The notes under the pieces were generated by a model. That model had not been told where the DNA came from, made no database searches, and was given only the letters and a program-made list of their open reading frames with translations. Both the position numbers and the translations under genes were made by a program. From Colletes latitarsis (taxonomy: Eukaryota; Arthropoda; Insecta; Hymenoptera; Colletidae), in assembly GCF_051014445.1 (NCBI RefSeq), contig NW_027488369.1, positions 12,418,001 to 12,482,000 of the forward strand: a DNA stretch of 64,000 nucleotides, read 5' to 3'. Below, piece after piece: positions 25,354 to 37,330 of the stretch; position 1 is the first letter of the stretch, and each line of letters starts with the position of its first letter.

Positions 25354-26409
25354 ACCAGGTTTAATTGACTGTTTCAGTGTTGTACTTCAATACTACGTGA
25401 TGCGATCCAGAAAAAGCGCAGGAACTAGCCATCAAGTATGAGAAATATGCGAAAGAATGAGCCTCATGAGAGCAAATCCCAGACCTAACCTAGACCTAAC
25501 ATGAATTATTCTCTAAAATATTGATCGAAACCAGGTTTAATTGACTGTTTCAGTGTTGTACTTCATTACTACGTGATGCAATCCAGAAAAAGCCCAGGAT
25601 CTAGCCATCAAGTATGGGAAATATGCGAAAGTATGAGCCTGATGAGGGCAAAACCTAGACCTAACCCAGACCTAACATGCGTTATCCTCTAAAATATTTA
25701 TCAAGACCAGGTTTAATTGAATGTTTCAGTGTGGTACCACATTACTACGTGACCCAAACCAGAAAAAACCCAGGATCTGTTCAACAAGTATGTGAAAAAC
25801 GCGAAAGTATGAGCCTGATGAGGGCAAATCCCAGACCTATCCCAGACGTAACTTGCGTTATCCTCTAAAATATTGATCGAAACCAGGTTTAATTGAATGT
25901 TTCAGTGTGGTACCACATTTCTACGAGATCCAATCCAGAAATAGCCGAGGATCTAGCCATCAAGTATGAGTAATATGCGGAAGAATGAGCCTGATGAGGG
26001 CAAATCCTAGACCTAACCCAGACCTAACATGCGTTATCCTCTAAAATATTTATCAAGACCAGGTTTAATTGAATGTTTCAGTGTGGTACCACATTTCTAC
26101 GAGATCCAATCCAGAAATAGCCGAGGATCTAGCCATCAAGTATGAGTAATATGCGAAAGAATGAGCCTGATGAGGGCAAATCCCAGACCTATCCCAGACG
26201 TAACTTGCGTTATCCTCTAAAATATTGATCGAAACCAGGTTTAATTGAATGTTTCAGTGTGGTACCACATTTCTACGAGATCCAATCCAGAAATAGCCGA
26301 GGATCTAGCCACCAAGTATGAGTAATATGCGAAAGAATGAGCCTGATGAGGGCAAATCCCAGACCTAACCTAGACCTAACATGAACTATTCTCTAAAATA
26401 TTGATCGAA

Positions 26410-26585
26410 ACCAGGTTTAATTGACTGTTTCAGTGTTGTACTTCATTACTACGTGATGCAATCCAGAAAAAACCCAGGATCCGTTCAACAAGTATGTGAA
26501 GAATGCGAAAGTATGAGTCTGATGAGTGAAAATCCCAGGCCTAACCTAGACCTAACATGAACTATTCTCTAAAATATTGATCAAA
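26410..26585 (+). repeat. Hybrid monomer, B-type left part and A-type right part
   Basis: The left half has the B markers GTTGTACTTCATTAC and GATGCAATCCAG. The right half switches to A-type AAAAAACCCAGGATCCGTTC and GTGAAGAATGCG. The switch falls in the shared CCAGAAAAA stretch. Comparable B-to-A hybrids are at 43125-43300, 48234-48409, 50524-50699 and 61087-61263. Confidence 0.75.
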
Positions 26586-26937
26586 ACCAGATTTAATTGA
26601 CTGTTTCAGTGTGGTCCTACATTACTACGTGATCCAAACCAGAAAAAACCCAGCGTCCGTTCAACAAGTATGTGAAGAATGCGAAAGTATGAGTCTGATG
26701 AGTGAAAATCCCAGGCCTAACCGAGACCTACCATGCGTTATCCTCAAAAATATAGATCGAAACCTGGTTTAATCGACTGCTTCAGTGTGGTACCATATTA
26801 CTATGTGATCCAAACCAGAAAAAACCCAGGATCAGTTCAACAAGTATGTGAAAAACGCGAAAGTATGAGTCTGATGAGGTCAAATCCCAGACCTATCCCA
26901 GACCTAACTTGTGTTATCCTCTAAACTATTGATCGAA

Positions 26938-27642
26938 ACCAGGTTTAGTCGACTGCTTCAATGTGGTACCACATTACTACGTGATCCAAACCAGAAAAAA
27001 CCCAGGATCCGTTCAACAAGTATGTGAAGAATGCGAAAGTATGAGTCTGATGAGTGAAAATCCCAGACCTAACCTAGCCCGAACATGCATTATCCTCTAA
27101 AATATTGATGGAAACCTGGTTTAATTGACTGTTTCAGTGTTGTACTTCATTACTACGTGATGCGATCCAGAAAAAGCCCAGGATCTAGCCATCAAGTATG
27201 AGAAAAATGCGAAAGAATAAGCCCGATGAGAGCAAATCCCGGACCTAGCCCAGACCTAACATGCGTTATCCTCAAAAATATTGATCGAAACCTGGTTTAA
27301 TCGACTGTTTCAGTGTGGTAACACATTACTATGTGATCCAAACCAGAAAATAACCCAGGATCAGTTCAACGAGTATGTGAAGTGTGCGAAAGTATGAGTC
27401 TGATTAGGGCAAATCCCAGACCTATCCCAGACCTAACATGCGCTATCCTCTAAAATATTTATCAAGACCAGGTTTAATTGATTGTTTCAGTGTGGTCCCA
27501 CATTACTACATGATCCAATCCAGAAAAAGCCCAGGATCTAGCCATCAAGTATGAGAAATATGCGAAAGAATGAGCCTGATGAGAGCAAATCCCAGACCTA
27601 ACCTAGACCTAACATGAATTATTCTCTAAAATATTGATCGAA
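26938..27642 (+). repeat. Recurrent four-monomer cassette, occurrence at 26.9 kb
   Basis: Four ordered monomers (705 bp). The first contains GTTTAGTCGACTG. The second has GATGGAAACCTGG, GTTGTACTTC, GATGCGATCC and the variant AAGCCCGATGAGAGC. The third is the 177-bp type preceded by CCTCAAAAATATTGATCGA, with GATCAGTTCAACGAG, GTGTGCG and GATTAGGGC. The fourth follows GCGCTATCC and has a GTGGTCCCAC centre. The order and private variants define the cassette. Confidence 0.8.
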
Positions 27643-27818
27643 ACCAGGTGTAATTGACTGTTTCAGTGTTGTACTTCATTACTACGTGATGCAATCCAGA
27701 AAAAGCCCAGGATCTAGCCATCAAGTATGGGAAATATGCGAAAGTATGAGCCTGATGAGGGCAAATCCTAGACCTAACCCAGACCTAACATGCGTCATCC
27801 TCTAAAATATTTATCAAG

Positions 27819-27979
27819 ACCAGGTTTAATTGATTGTTTCAGTGTGGTCCCACATTACTACGTGATCCAAACCGGAAAAACCCCAGTATGTCAAGGGTGC
27901 GAAAGTATGAGTCTCACGAGGGCGAATCCCAGACCTATCCCAGACCTAATTTGTGTTATCCTCTAAAATATTTATCAAG
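27819..27979 (+). repeat. Short monomer (161 bp) with a 15-bp deletion
   Basis: The sequence CCGGAAAAACCCCAG passes directly to TATGTCAAGGGTGCG, omitting the 15 bases GATCCGTTCAACAAG present in the closely matching monomer near 29617. The ends share AG, so this is a short microhomology deletion. It is the shortest monomer found in the window and creates a distinctive length marker. Confidence 0.85.
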
Positions 27980-28331
27980 ACCAGGTTTAATTGAATGTTT
28001 CAGTGTGGTACCACATTTCTACGAGATCCAATCCAGAAATAGCCGAGGATCTAGCCATCAAGTATGAGTAATATGCGAAAGAATGAGACTGATGACGGCA
28101 AATCCTAGACCTAACCCAGACCTAACATGCGTTATCCTCTAAAATATTGATCGAAACCTGGTTTAATGCACTGTTTCAGTGTGGTACCACACTACTACGT
28201 GATCCAAACCAGAAGAAACCCAGGATCTGTTCAACAAGTATGCGAAAAACGCGAAAGTATGAGTCTGATGAGGTCAAATCCCAGACCTATCCCAGACCTA
28301 ACTTGTGTTATCCTCTAAACTATTGATCGAA

Positions 28332-29036
28332 ACCAGGTTTAGTCGACTGTTTCAATGTGGTACCACATTACTACGTGATCCAAACCAGAAAAAACCCAGG
28401 ATCCGTTCAACAAGTATGTGAAGAATGCGAAAGTATGAGTCTGATAAGTGAAAATCCCAGACCTAACCTAGACCTAACATGCGTTATCCTCTAAAATATT
28501 GATGGAAACCTGGTTTAATTGACTGTTTCAGTGTTGTACTTCATTACTACGTGATGCGATCCAGAAAAAGCCCAGGATCTAGCCATCAAGTATGAGAAAT
28601 ATGCGAAAGAATGAGCCCGATGAGAGCAAATCCCAGACCTTGCCCAGACCTAACATGCGTTATCCTCAAAAATATTGATCGAAACCTGGTTTCATCGACT
28701 GTTTCAGTGTGGTACCACATTACTATGTGATCCAAACCAGAAAATAACCCAGGATCAGTTCAACGAGTATGTGAAGTGTGCGAAAGTATGAGTCTGATTA
28801 GGGCAAATCCCAGACCTATCCCAGACCTAACATGCGCTATCCTCTAAAATATTTATCAAGACCAGGTTTAATTGATTGTTTCAGTGTGGTCCCACATTAC
28901 TACGTGATCCAATCCAGAAAAAGCCCAGGATCTAGCCATCAAGTATGAGAAATATGCGAAAGAATGAGCCTGATGAGAGCAAATCCCAGACCTAACCTGG
29001 ACCTAACATGAATTATTCTCTAAAATATTGATCGAA
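28332..29036 (+). repeat. Recurrent four-monomer cassette, occurrence at 28.3 kb
   Basis: Matches 26938-27642 variant for variant at an offset of 1394 bp: eight monomers minus about 14 bp, the difference coming largely from the 161-bp monomer between them. Shared private sites include CTAAACTATTGATCG just upstream and GACTG(C/T)TTCAATGTGG in the first monomer. Similarity extends on to about 29235. Confidence 0.8.
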
Positions 29037-29236
29037 ACCAGGTTTAATTGACTGTTTCAGTGTTGTACTTCATTACTACGTGATGCAATCCAGAAAAAGC
29101 CCAGGATCTTGCCATCAAGTATGGGAAATATGCGAAAGTATGAGCCTGATGAGGGCAAAACCTAGACCTAACCCAGACCTACCATGCGTTATCCTCTAAA
29201 ATATTTATGAAGACCAGGTTTAATTGATTGTTTCAG

Positions 29237-31855
29237 TATGGTACCACATTACTACGTGACCCAAACCAGAAAAAACCCAGGATCTGTTCAACAAGTATGT
29301 GAAAAACGCGAAAGTATGAGCCTGATGAGGGCAAATCCCAGACCTTTCCCAGACGTAACTTGCGTTATCCTCTAAAATATTGATCGAAACCAGGTTTAAT
29401 TGACTGTTTCAGCGTGGTACCACATTGCAACGTGATACAATCCAGAAACAGCCCAGGATCTAGCCATGAAGTATGAGCAATATGCGAAAGTATGAGCCTG
29501 ATGAGGGCAAATCCTAGACCTAACCCAGACCTAACATGCGTTATCCTCTAAAATATTTATCAAGACCAGGTTTAATTGATTGTTTCAGTGTGGTCCCACA
29601 TTACTACGTGATCCAAACCGGAAAAACCCCAGGATCCGTTCAACAAGTATGTGAAGAATGCGAAAGTATGAGTCTGATGAGTGAAAATCCCAGGCCTAAC
29701 CTAGACCTAACATGAACTATTCTCTAAAATATTGATCAAAACCAGATTTAATTGACTGTTTCAGTGTGGTCCCACATTACTACGTGATCCAAACCAGAAA
29801 AAACCCAGCGACCGTTCAACAAGTATGTGAAGAATGCGAAAGTATGAGTCTGACGAGTGAAAATCCCAGGCCTAACCTAGACCTAACATGCGTTATCCTC
29901 AAAAATATAGATCGAAACCTGGTTTAATCGACTGCTTCAGTGTGGTACCATATTACTATGTGATCCAAACCAGAAAATAACCCAGGATCTGTTCAACGAG
30001 TATGTGAAGGGTGCGAAAATATGAGTCTGACGAGGTCAAATCCCAGACCTATCCCAGACCTAACTTGCGTTATCCTCTAAAATATTGATCGAAACCAGGT
30101 TTAATCGACTGTTTCAGTGTGGTACCACATTACTACGTGATCCAAACCAGAAAAAACCCAGGATCAGTTCAACAAGTATGTGAAAAACGCGAAAGTATGA
30201 GCCTGATTAGGGCGATTCCCAGACCTATCCCAGACCTAACTTGCGTTGTCCTCTAAAATATTGATCCAAAGCAGGTTTAATGGACTGTTTCAGTGTGGCA
30301 CCACTTTACTATGTGATCCAAAGCAGAAAAAACCCTCGATCAGGTCAACATGTATGTTAAAACTGCGAAAGTATGACCCTGATGAGGGCAAATCCCAGGC
30401 CTAACCCAGACCTAACATGCGTTATCCTCTAAAATATTTATCAAGACCAGGTTTAATTGAATGTTTCAGTGTGGTACCACATTACTACGTGATGCAATCC
30501 AGAAAAAGCGCAGGATCTAGCCATCAAGTTTGAGAAATATGCGAAAGAATGAGCCTGATGAGAGCAAATCCTAGACCTAACCCAGACCTAACATGCGCTA
30601 TCCTCTAGAATATTGATCGCAACCAAGTTTAATGGACTGTTTCAGTGTGGTACCACACTACTACGTGATCCAAACCACAAAAAAACCCAGGATCTGTTCA
30701 ACAAGTATGTGAAAAACGCGGAAGTATGAGTCTGATGAGGTCAAATCCCAGACCTATCCCAGACTTAACTTGCGTTATCCTCTAAAATATTGATCGAAAC
30801 CAGGTTTAATCGACTGTTTCAGCGTGGTATCACATTACTACGTGATACAATCCAGAAACAGCCCAGGATCTAGCCATGAAGAATGAGAAATATGCGAAAG
30901 TATGAGCCTGATGAGGGCAAATCCTAGACCTAACCCAATCCTAACATGCGTTATCCTCTAAAATATTTATCAAGACCAGGTTTAATTGAATGTTTCAGTG
31001 TGGTACCACATTACTACGTGAACCAAACCAGAAAAACCCCAGGATCCGTTCAACAATTATGTTAAAACTGCGACAGTATGACCCTGATGAGGGCAAATCC
31101 CAGGCCTAACCTAGACCTAACATGCGTTGTCCTCTAAAATATTGATGGAAACCAGGTTTAATGGACTGTTTCAGTGTGGCACCACATTACTATGTGTTCC
31201 AAACCAGAGAATAACCCAGGATCTGTTCAACGAGTATGTGAAGGGTGCGAAAGTATGAGTCTGATGAGGTCAAATCCCAGACCTATCCCAGATCTAACTT
31301 GCGTTATCCTCTAAAATATTGATCGAAACCAGGTTTAATCGACTGTTTCAGTGTGGTACCACATTACTACGTGATCCAAACCAGAAAAGACCCAGGATCA
31401 GTTCATCAAGTACGTGAAAAACGCGGAAGTATGAGCCTGATTAGGGCGAATCCCAGACCTATCCCAGACCTAATTTGTGTTATCCTCTAAAATATTTATC
31501 AAGACCAGGTTTAATTGAATGTTTCAGTGTGGTACCACATTACTACGAGATCCAATCCAGAAATAGCCGAGGATCTAGCCATCAAGTATGAGTAATATGC
31601 GAAAGAATGAGCCTGATGAGGGCAAATACTAGACCTAACCCAGACCTAACATGCGTTATCCTCTAAAATATTGATCGAAACCTGGTTTAATGCACTGTTT
31701 CAGTGTGGTACCACACTACTACGTGATCCAAACCGGAAGAAACCCAGGATCTGTTCAACAAGTATGCGAAAAACGCGAAAGTATGAGTCTGATGAGGTCA
31801 AATCCCAGACCTATCCCAGACCTAACTTGTGTTATCCTCTAAACTATTGATCGAA
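29237..31855 (+). repeat. Mosaic satellite segment
   Basis: Monomers only. A stretch around 29700-29970 (AACTATTCTCTAAAATATTG, ACCAGATTTAATT, ATATAGATCGAAACC) repeats 26550-26820. Monomers with GTTAAAACTGCGA appear at about 30356 and 31060. A GTGGCACCAC-centred monomer starts near 31150. No unique sequence is seen. Confidence 0.8.
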
Positions 31856-32561
31856 ACCAGGTTTAGTCGACAGTTTCAATGTGGTACCACATTACTACGT
31901 GATCCAAACCAGAAAAAACCCAGGATCCGTTCAACAAGTATGTGAAGAATGCGAAAGTATGAGTCTGATGAGTGAAAATCCCAGACCTAACGATAGATCT
32001 AACATGCGTTATCCTCTAAAATATTGATGGAAACCTGGTTTAATTGACTGTTTCAGTGTTGTACTTCATTACTACGTGATGCGATCCAGAAAAAGCCCAG
32101 GATCTAGCCATCAAGTATGAGAAATATGCGAAAGAATGAGCCCGATGAGAGCAAATCCCAGACCTAGCCCAGACCTAACATGCGTTATCCTCAAAAATAT
32201 TGATCGAAACCTGGTTTAATCGACTGTTTCAGTGTGGTACCACATTACTATGTGATCCAAACCAGAAAATAACCCAGGATCAGTTCAACGAGTATGTGAA
32301 GTGTGCGAAAGTATGAGTCTGATTAGGGCAAATCCCAGACCTATCCCAGACCTAGCATGCGCTATCCTCTAAAATATTTATCAAGACCAGGTTTCATTGA
32401 TTGTTTCAGTGTGGTCCCACATTACTACGTGATCCAATCCAGAAAAAGCCCAGGATCTAGCCATCAAGTATGAGTAATATGCGAGAGAATGAGCCTGATG
32501 AGAGTAAATCCCAGACCTAACCTAGACCTAACATGAATTATTCTCTAAGATATTGATCGAA
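31856..32561 (+). repeat. Recurrent four-monomer cassette, occurrence at 31.8 kb
   Basis: Same four monomers in the same order, 3524 bp (20 monomers) after the 28.3 kb occurrence, again preceded by CTAAACTATTGATCG. It differs by a few substitutions, for example CAGTTTCAATGTGG in monomer 1, CGATAGATC in its tail, and a GTTTCATTGATTG start in monomer 4. Confidence 0.8.
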
Positions 32562-34514
32562 ACCTGGTTTAATCGACTGTCTCAGAGTGGTACCACATTA
32601 CTATGTGATCCAAAACAGAAAATATCCCAGGATCTGTTCAACAAGTATGTGAAGAATGCGAAAGTATGAGTCTGATGAGTGAAAATCCCAGACCTAACCC
32701 AGACCTAACATGCGTTATCCTGTAAAATATTTATCCAGACCAGGTTTCATTGAATGTTTCAGTGTGGTACCACATTACTACGTGACCCAAACCAGAAGAA
32801 ACCCAGGATCTGTTCAACAAGTATGTGAAAAACGCGAAAGTATGAGCCTGATGAGGGCAAATCCCAGACCTATCCCAAACGTAACTTGCGTTATCCTCTA
32901 AAATATTGATCGAAACCAGGTTTAATGGACTGTTTCAGTGTGGTACCACACTACTACGTGATCCAAACCAGAAAAAACCCAGGGTCCGTTCAACAAGTAT
33001 TTGAAGAATGCGAAAGTATGAGTCTGATGAGTGAAAATCCCAGGCCTAACCTAGACCTAACATGCGTTATTCTCTAAAGTATTGATCGAAGCCAGGTTTA
33101 AGCGACTGTTTCAGCGTGGTACCACATTACTACGTGGTCCAATCCAGAAGAAACCCAGGATCCGTTCAACGAGTATGTGAAGGGTGCGAAAGTATGAGTC
33201 TGATGAGGTCAAATCCCAGACCTATCCCAGATCTAACTTTCGTTATCCTCTAAGATATTGATGGAAACCAGGTTTAATTGACTGTTTCAGTGTGGTACCA
33301 CATTACTACGTGATCCAAACCAGAAAAAACCCAGGATCCGTTCAACAAGTATGTGAAGAATGCGAAAGTATGAGCCTGATGAGGGGAAATCCCAGACCTA
33401 TCCCAGACCTAACTTGCGTTGTCCTCTAAGATATTGATGGAAACCAGGTTTAATTGACTGTTTCAGTGTTGTACCTCAATACTACGTGATGCGATCCAGA
33501 AAAAGCTCAGGATCTAGCCACCAAGTATGAGAAATATGCGAAAGAATGAGCCTGATGAGAGTAAATCCCAGACCTAACCTAGACCTAACATGAATTATTG
33601 TCTAAAATATTGATCGAAACCTGGTTTAATGGACTGTATCAGTGTGGTACCACACTACTACGTGATCCAAACCAGAAAAAACCCAGGATCTGTTCAACAA
33701 GTATGTGAAAAACGCGAAAGTATGAGCCTGATGAGGGCAAATCCCAGACCTATCCCAGACCTAACTTGCGTTGTCCTCTAAGATATTGATGGAAACCAGG
33801 TTTAATTGACTGTTTCAGTGTTGTACTTCTTTGCTACGTGATGCAATCCATAAAAAGCCCAGGATCTAGCCATCAAGTATGAGAAATATGCGAAAGTATG
33901 AGCCTGATGAGGGCAAATCCTAGACCTAACCCAGACCTAACATGCGTTATCCTCTAAAATATTTATCAAGACCAGGTTTAATTGAATGTTTCAGTGTGGT
34001 ACCACATTACTACGTGACCCAAACCAGAAGAAACCCAGGATCTGTTCAACAAGTATGTGAAAAACGCGAAAGTATGAGCCTGATGAGGGCAAATCCCAGA
34101 CCTATCCCAAACGTAACTTGCGTTATCCTCTAAAATATTGATCGAAACCAGGTTTAATGGACTGTTTCAGTGTGATACCACACTACTACGTGATCCAAAC
34201 CAGAAAAAACCCAGGGTCCGTTCAACAAGTATTTGAAGAATGCGAAAGTATGAGTCTGATGAGTGAAAATCCCAGGCCTAACCTAGACCTAACATGCGTT
34301 ATTCTCTAAAATATTTATCAAGACCAGGTTTAATTGAATGTTTCAGTGTGGTACCACAATACTACGTGATCCAAACCAGAAAAAACCCAGGATCTGTTCT
34401 ACATGTATGAGAAATATGCGAAAGAATGAGCCTGATGAGAGCAAATCCCAGACCTAACCTAGACCTAACATGAATTATTCTCTAAAATATTGATCAAAAC
34501 CAGGTTTATTTGAC
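32562..34514 (+). repeat. Mosaic satellite segment with a seven-monomer duplication
   Basis: The monomer series around 32700-33060 (ATTTATC, CGTGACCCAAACCAGAAG, CCCAAACGTAACTTGCG) is repeated at about 33930-34300, 1232 bp (seven monomers) later. Both carry the private GTATTTGAAGAATGCG. The segment leads into the 16-monomer units, which contain the same series again at 36406 and 39222. Confidence 0.78.
34323..34498 (+). repeat. Hybrid monomer, A-type left part and B-type right part
   Basis: The left part is A-type through CCAAACCAGAAAAAACCCAGG and ATCTGTTCTACATGTATGAG; from TATGAGAAATATGCG onward it is B-type. The switch lies within about 15 bases. The same kind of junction appears at 36787-36962, 39603-39778, 43301-43476, 48410-48585, 50700-50875, 57919-58094, 60383-60558 and 63376-63551. 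Some have CATGTAGGAG or CATATATGAG at the joint. Several of these are copies within the larger duplications. Confidence 0.78.
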
Positions 34515-37330
34515 TGTTTCAGTGTGGTACCACATTACTACGTGATGCAATCCAGAAAAAGCCCAGGATCTAGCCATCAAGTATGGGAAATATGCGAAAG
34601 TATGAGCCTCATGAGGGCAAATCCTAGACCTAACCCAGTCCTAACATGCGTTATCCTCTAAAATATTTATCAAGACCAGGTTTAATTGAATGTTTCAGTG
34701 TGGTACCACATTACTACGTGAACCAAACCAGAAAATCCCAGGATCCGTTCAATAAGTATGTTAAAACTGCGACAGTATGAGCCTGATGAGGGCAAATCCC
34801 AGACCTATCCCAGACGTAACTTGCGTTATCCTCTAAAATATTGATCGAAACCAGGTTTAATTGACTGTTTCAGCGTGGTACCACATTACAACGTGATACA
34901 ATCCAGAAACAGCCCAGGATCTAGCCATGAAGTATGAGCAATATGCGAAAGTAGGAGCCTGATGAGGGCAAATCCTAGACCTAACCCAGACCTAACATGC
35001 GTTATCCTCTAAAATATTTATCAAGACCAGGTTTAATTGAATGTTTCAGTGTGGTACCACATTACTACGTGAACCAAACCAGAAAATCCCAGGATCCGTT
35101 CAATAAGTATGTTAAAACTGCGACAGTATGACCCTGATGAGGGCAAATCCCAGGCCTAACTTAGACCTAACATGCGTTGTCCTCTAAAATATTGATGGAA
35201 ACCAGGTTTAGTGGACTGTTTCAGTGTGGCACCACATTACTATGTGATCCAAACCAGAGAATAACCCAGGATCTGTTCAACGAGTATGTGAAGGGTGCGA
35301 AAGTATGAGTCTGATGAGGTCAAATCCCAGACCTATCCCAGATCTAACTTGCGTTATCCTCTAAAATATTGATGGAAACCAGGTTTAATGGACTGTTTCA
35401 GTGTGGCACCACATTACTATGTGATCCAAACCAGAGAATAACCCAGGATCTGTTCAACGAGTATGTGAAGGGTGCGAAAGTATGAGCCTGATGAGGGCAA
35501 ATCCTAGATCTAACCCAGACCTAACATGCGTTATCCTCTAAAATATTTATCAAGACCAGGTTTAATTGATTGTTTCAGTGTGGTCCCACATTACTACGTG
35601 ATACAATCCAGAAACAGCCCAGGATCTAGCCATGAAGTATGAGAAATATGCGAAAGAATGAGCCTGATGGGAGCAAATCCCAGACCTAACCTAGACCTAA
35701 CATGAATTATTCTCTAAAATATTGTTGGAAACCAGGTTTCATTGACTGTTTCAGTGTGGTACTACATTACTACGTGATGCAATCCAGAAAAAGCCCAGGA
35801 TCTAGCCATCAAGTATGGGAAATATGCGAAAGTATGAGCCTGATGAGGGCAAATCCTAGACCTAACCCAGACCTAACATGCGTTATCCTCTAAAATATTT
35901 ATCAAGACCAGGTTTAATTGAATGTTTCAGTGTAGTACCACATTACTATGTGATCCAAACCAGAAAAAACTCAGGATTCGTTCAACAAGTATGTGAAGAA
36001 TGCGAAAGTATGAGCCTGATGAGGGCAAATCTTAGACCTAACCTTGACCTAACATGCGTTATCCTCTAAAATATTTATCCAGACCAGGTTTCATTGAATG
36101 TTTCAGTGTGGTACCACTTTACTATGTGATCCAATCCAGAAATAGCCCAGCATCTAGCCATGAAGTATGACAAATATGCGAAAGTAAGAGCCTGATGAGG
36201 GCAAATCCTAGACCTATCCCAGACCTAACTTGCACTATCCTCTAAAGTATTGATCGAAACCAGGTTTAATTGACTGTTTCAGCGTGGTACCACATTACTA
36301 CGTGATACAATCCAGAAACAGCCCAGGATCTAGCCATGAAGTATGAGAAATATGGGAAAGTATGAGCCTGATGAGGGCAAATCCTAGACCTAACACAGAC
36401 CTAACATGCGTTATCGTCTAAAATATTTATCAAGACCAGGTTTAATTGAATGTTTCAGTGTGGTACCACATTACTACGTGACCCAAACCAGAAGAAACCC
36501 AGGATCTGTTCAACAAGTATGTGAAAAACGCGAAAGTATGAGCCTGATGAGGGCAAATCCCAGACCTATCACAAACGTAACTTGCGTTATCCTCTAAAAT
36601 ATTGATCGAAACCAGGTTTAATGGACTGTTTCAGTGTGGTACCTCACTACTACGTGATCCAAACCAGAAAAAACCCAGGGTCCGTTCAACAAGTATGTGA
36701 AGAATGCGAAAGTATGAGTCTGATGAGTGAAAATCCCAGGCCTAACCTAGACCTAACATGCGTTATTCTCTAAAATATTTATCAAGACCAGGTTTAATTG
36801 AATGTTTCAGTGTGGTACCACAATACTACGTGATCCAAACCAGAAAAAACCCAGGATCTGTTCTACATGTATGAGAAATATGCGAAAGAATGAGCCTGAT
36901 GAGAGCAAATCCCAGACCTAACCTAGACCTAACATGAATTATTCTCTAAAATATTGATCAAAACCAGGTTTATTTGACTGTTTCAGTGTGGTACCACATT
37001 ACTACGTGATCCAATCCAGAAATAGCCCAGGATCTAGCCATGAAGTATGAGAAATATGCGAAAGTATGAGCCTGATGAGGGCAAATCCTAGACCTAACCC
37101 AGACCTAACATGCGTTATTCTCTAAAATATTTATCAAGACCAGGTTCAATTGAATGTTTCAGTGTGGTACCACAATACTACGTGATCCAAACCAGAAAAA
37201 ACCCAGGATCCGTTCAACAAGTATGTGAAGAATGCGAAAGTATGAGTCTGATCAGTGAAAATCTCAGGCCTTACCTAGACCTAACTTGCGTTGTCCTGTA
37301 AAATATTGTTCGAAACCAGGTTTCGTTGAC
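34515..37330 (+). repeat. 16-monomer unit (2816 bp), copy 1
   Basis: Markers recur at an offset of exactly 2816 bp (16 x 176): GGATCCGTTCAATAAGTATG at 34741/37557, the ATATTGTTGGAAACC monomer at 35702/38518, GGATTCGTTC at about 35974/38790, and TTATCGTCTAAAA at about 36412/39228. By eye I count about ten substitutions and no indels over the unit, near 99.6% identity. The left junction lies near 34515, inside a monomer. Confidence 0.93.

Larger units (their letters stand above)
24766..26937 (+). repeat. Mosaic satellite segment
   Basis: Monomers of mixed type only. It includes three near-identical B monomers with GAGATCCAATCCAGAAATAGC and GAGGATCTAGCC at about 25910-26340. It also holds the ATATAGATCGAAACCTGG monomer near 26750, which recurs near 29905 about 18 monomers on. 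No non-satellite sequence is seen. Confidence 0.82.

Noticed and set aside
35974..35990. CENP-B-box-like sequence ATTCGTTCAACAAGTA in a few monomers
   Set aside because: It matches the TTCGTT start and one internal A of the known box, but lacks the required CGGG end. Most monomers have TCCGTT or TCTGTT here. No copy with the full essential pattern was noticed on either strand; the scan was by eye, not exhaustive.
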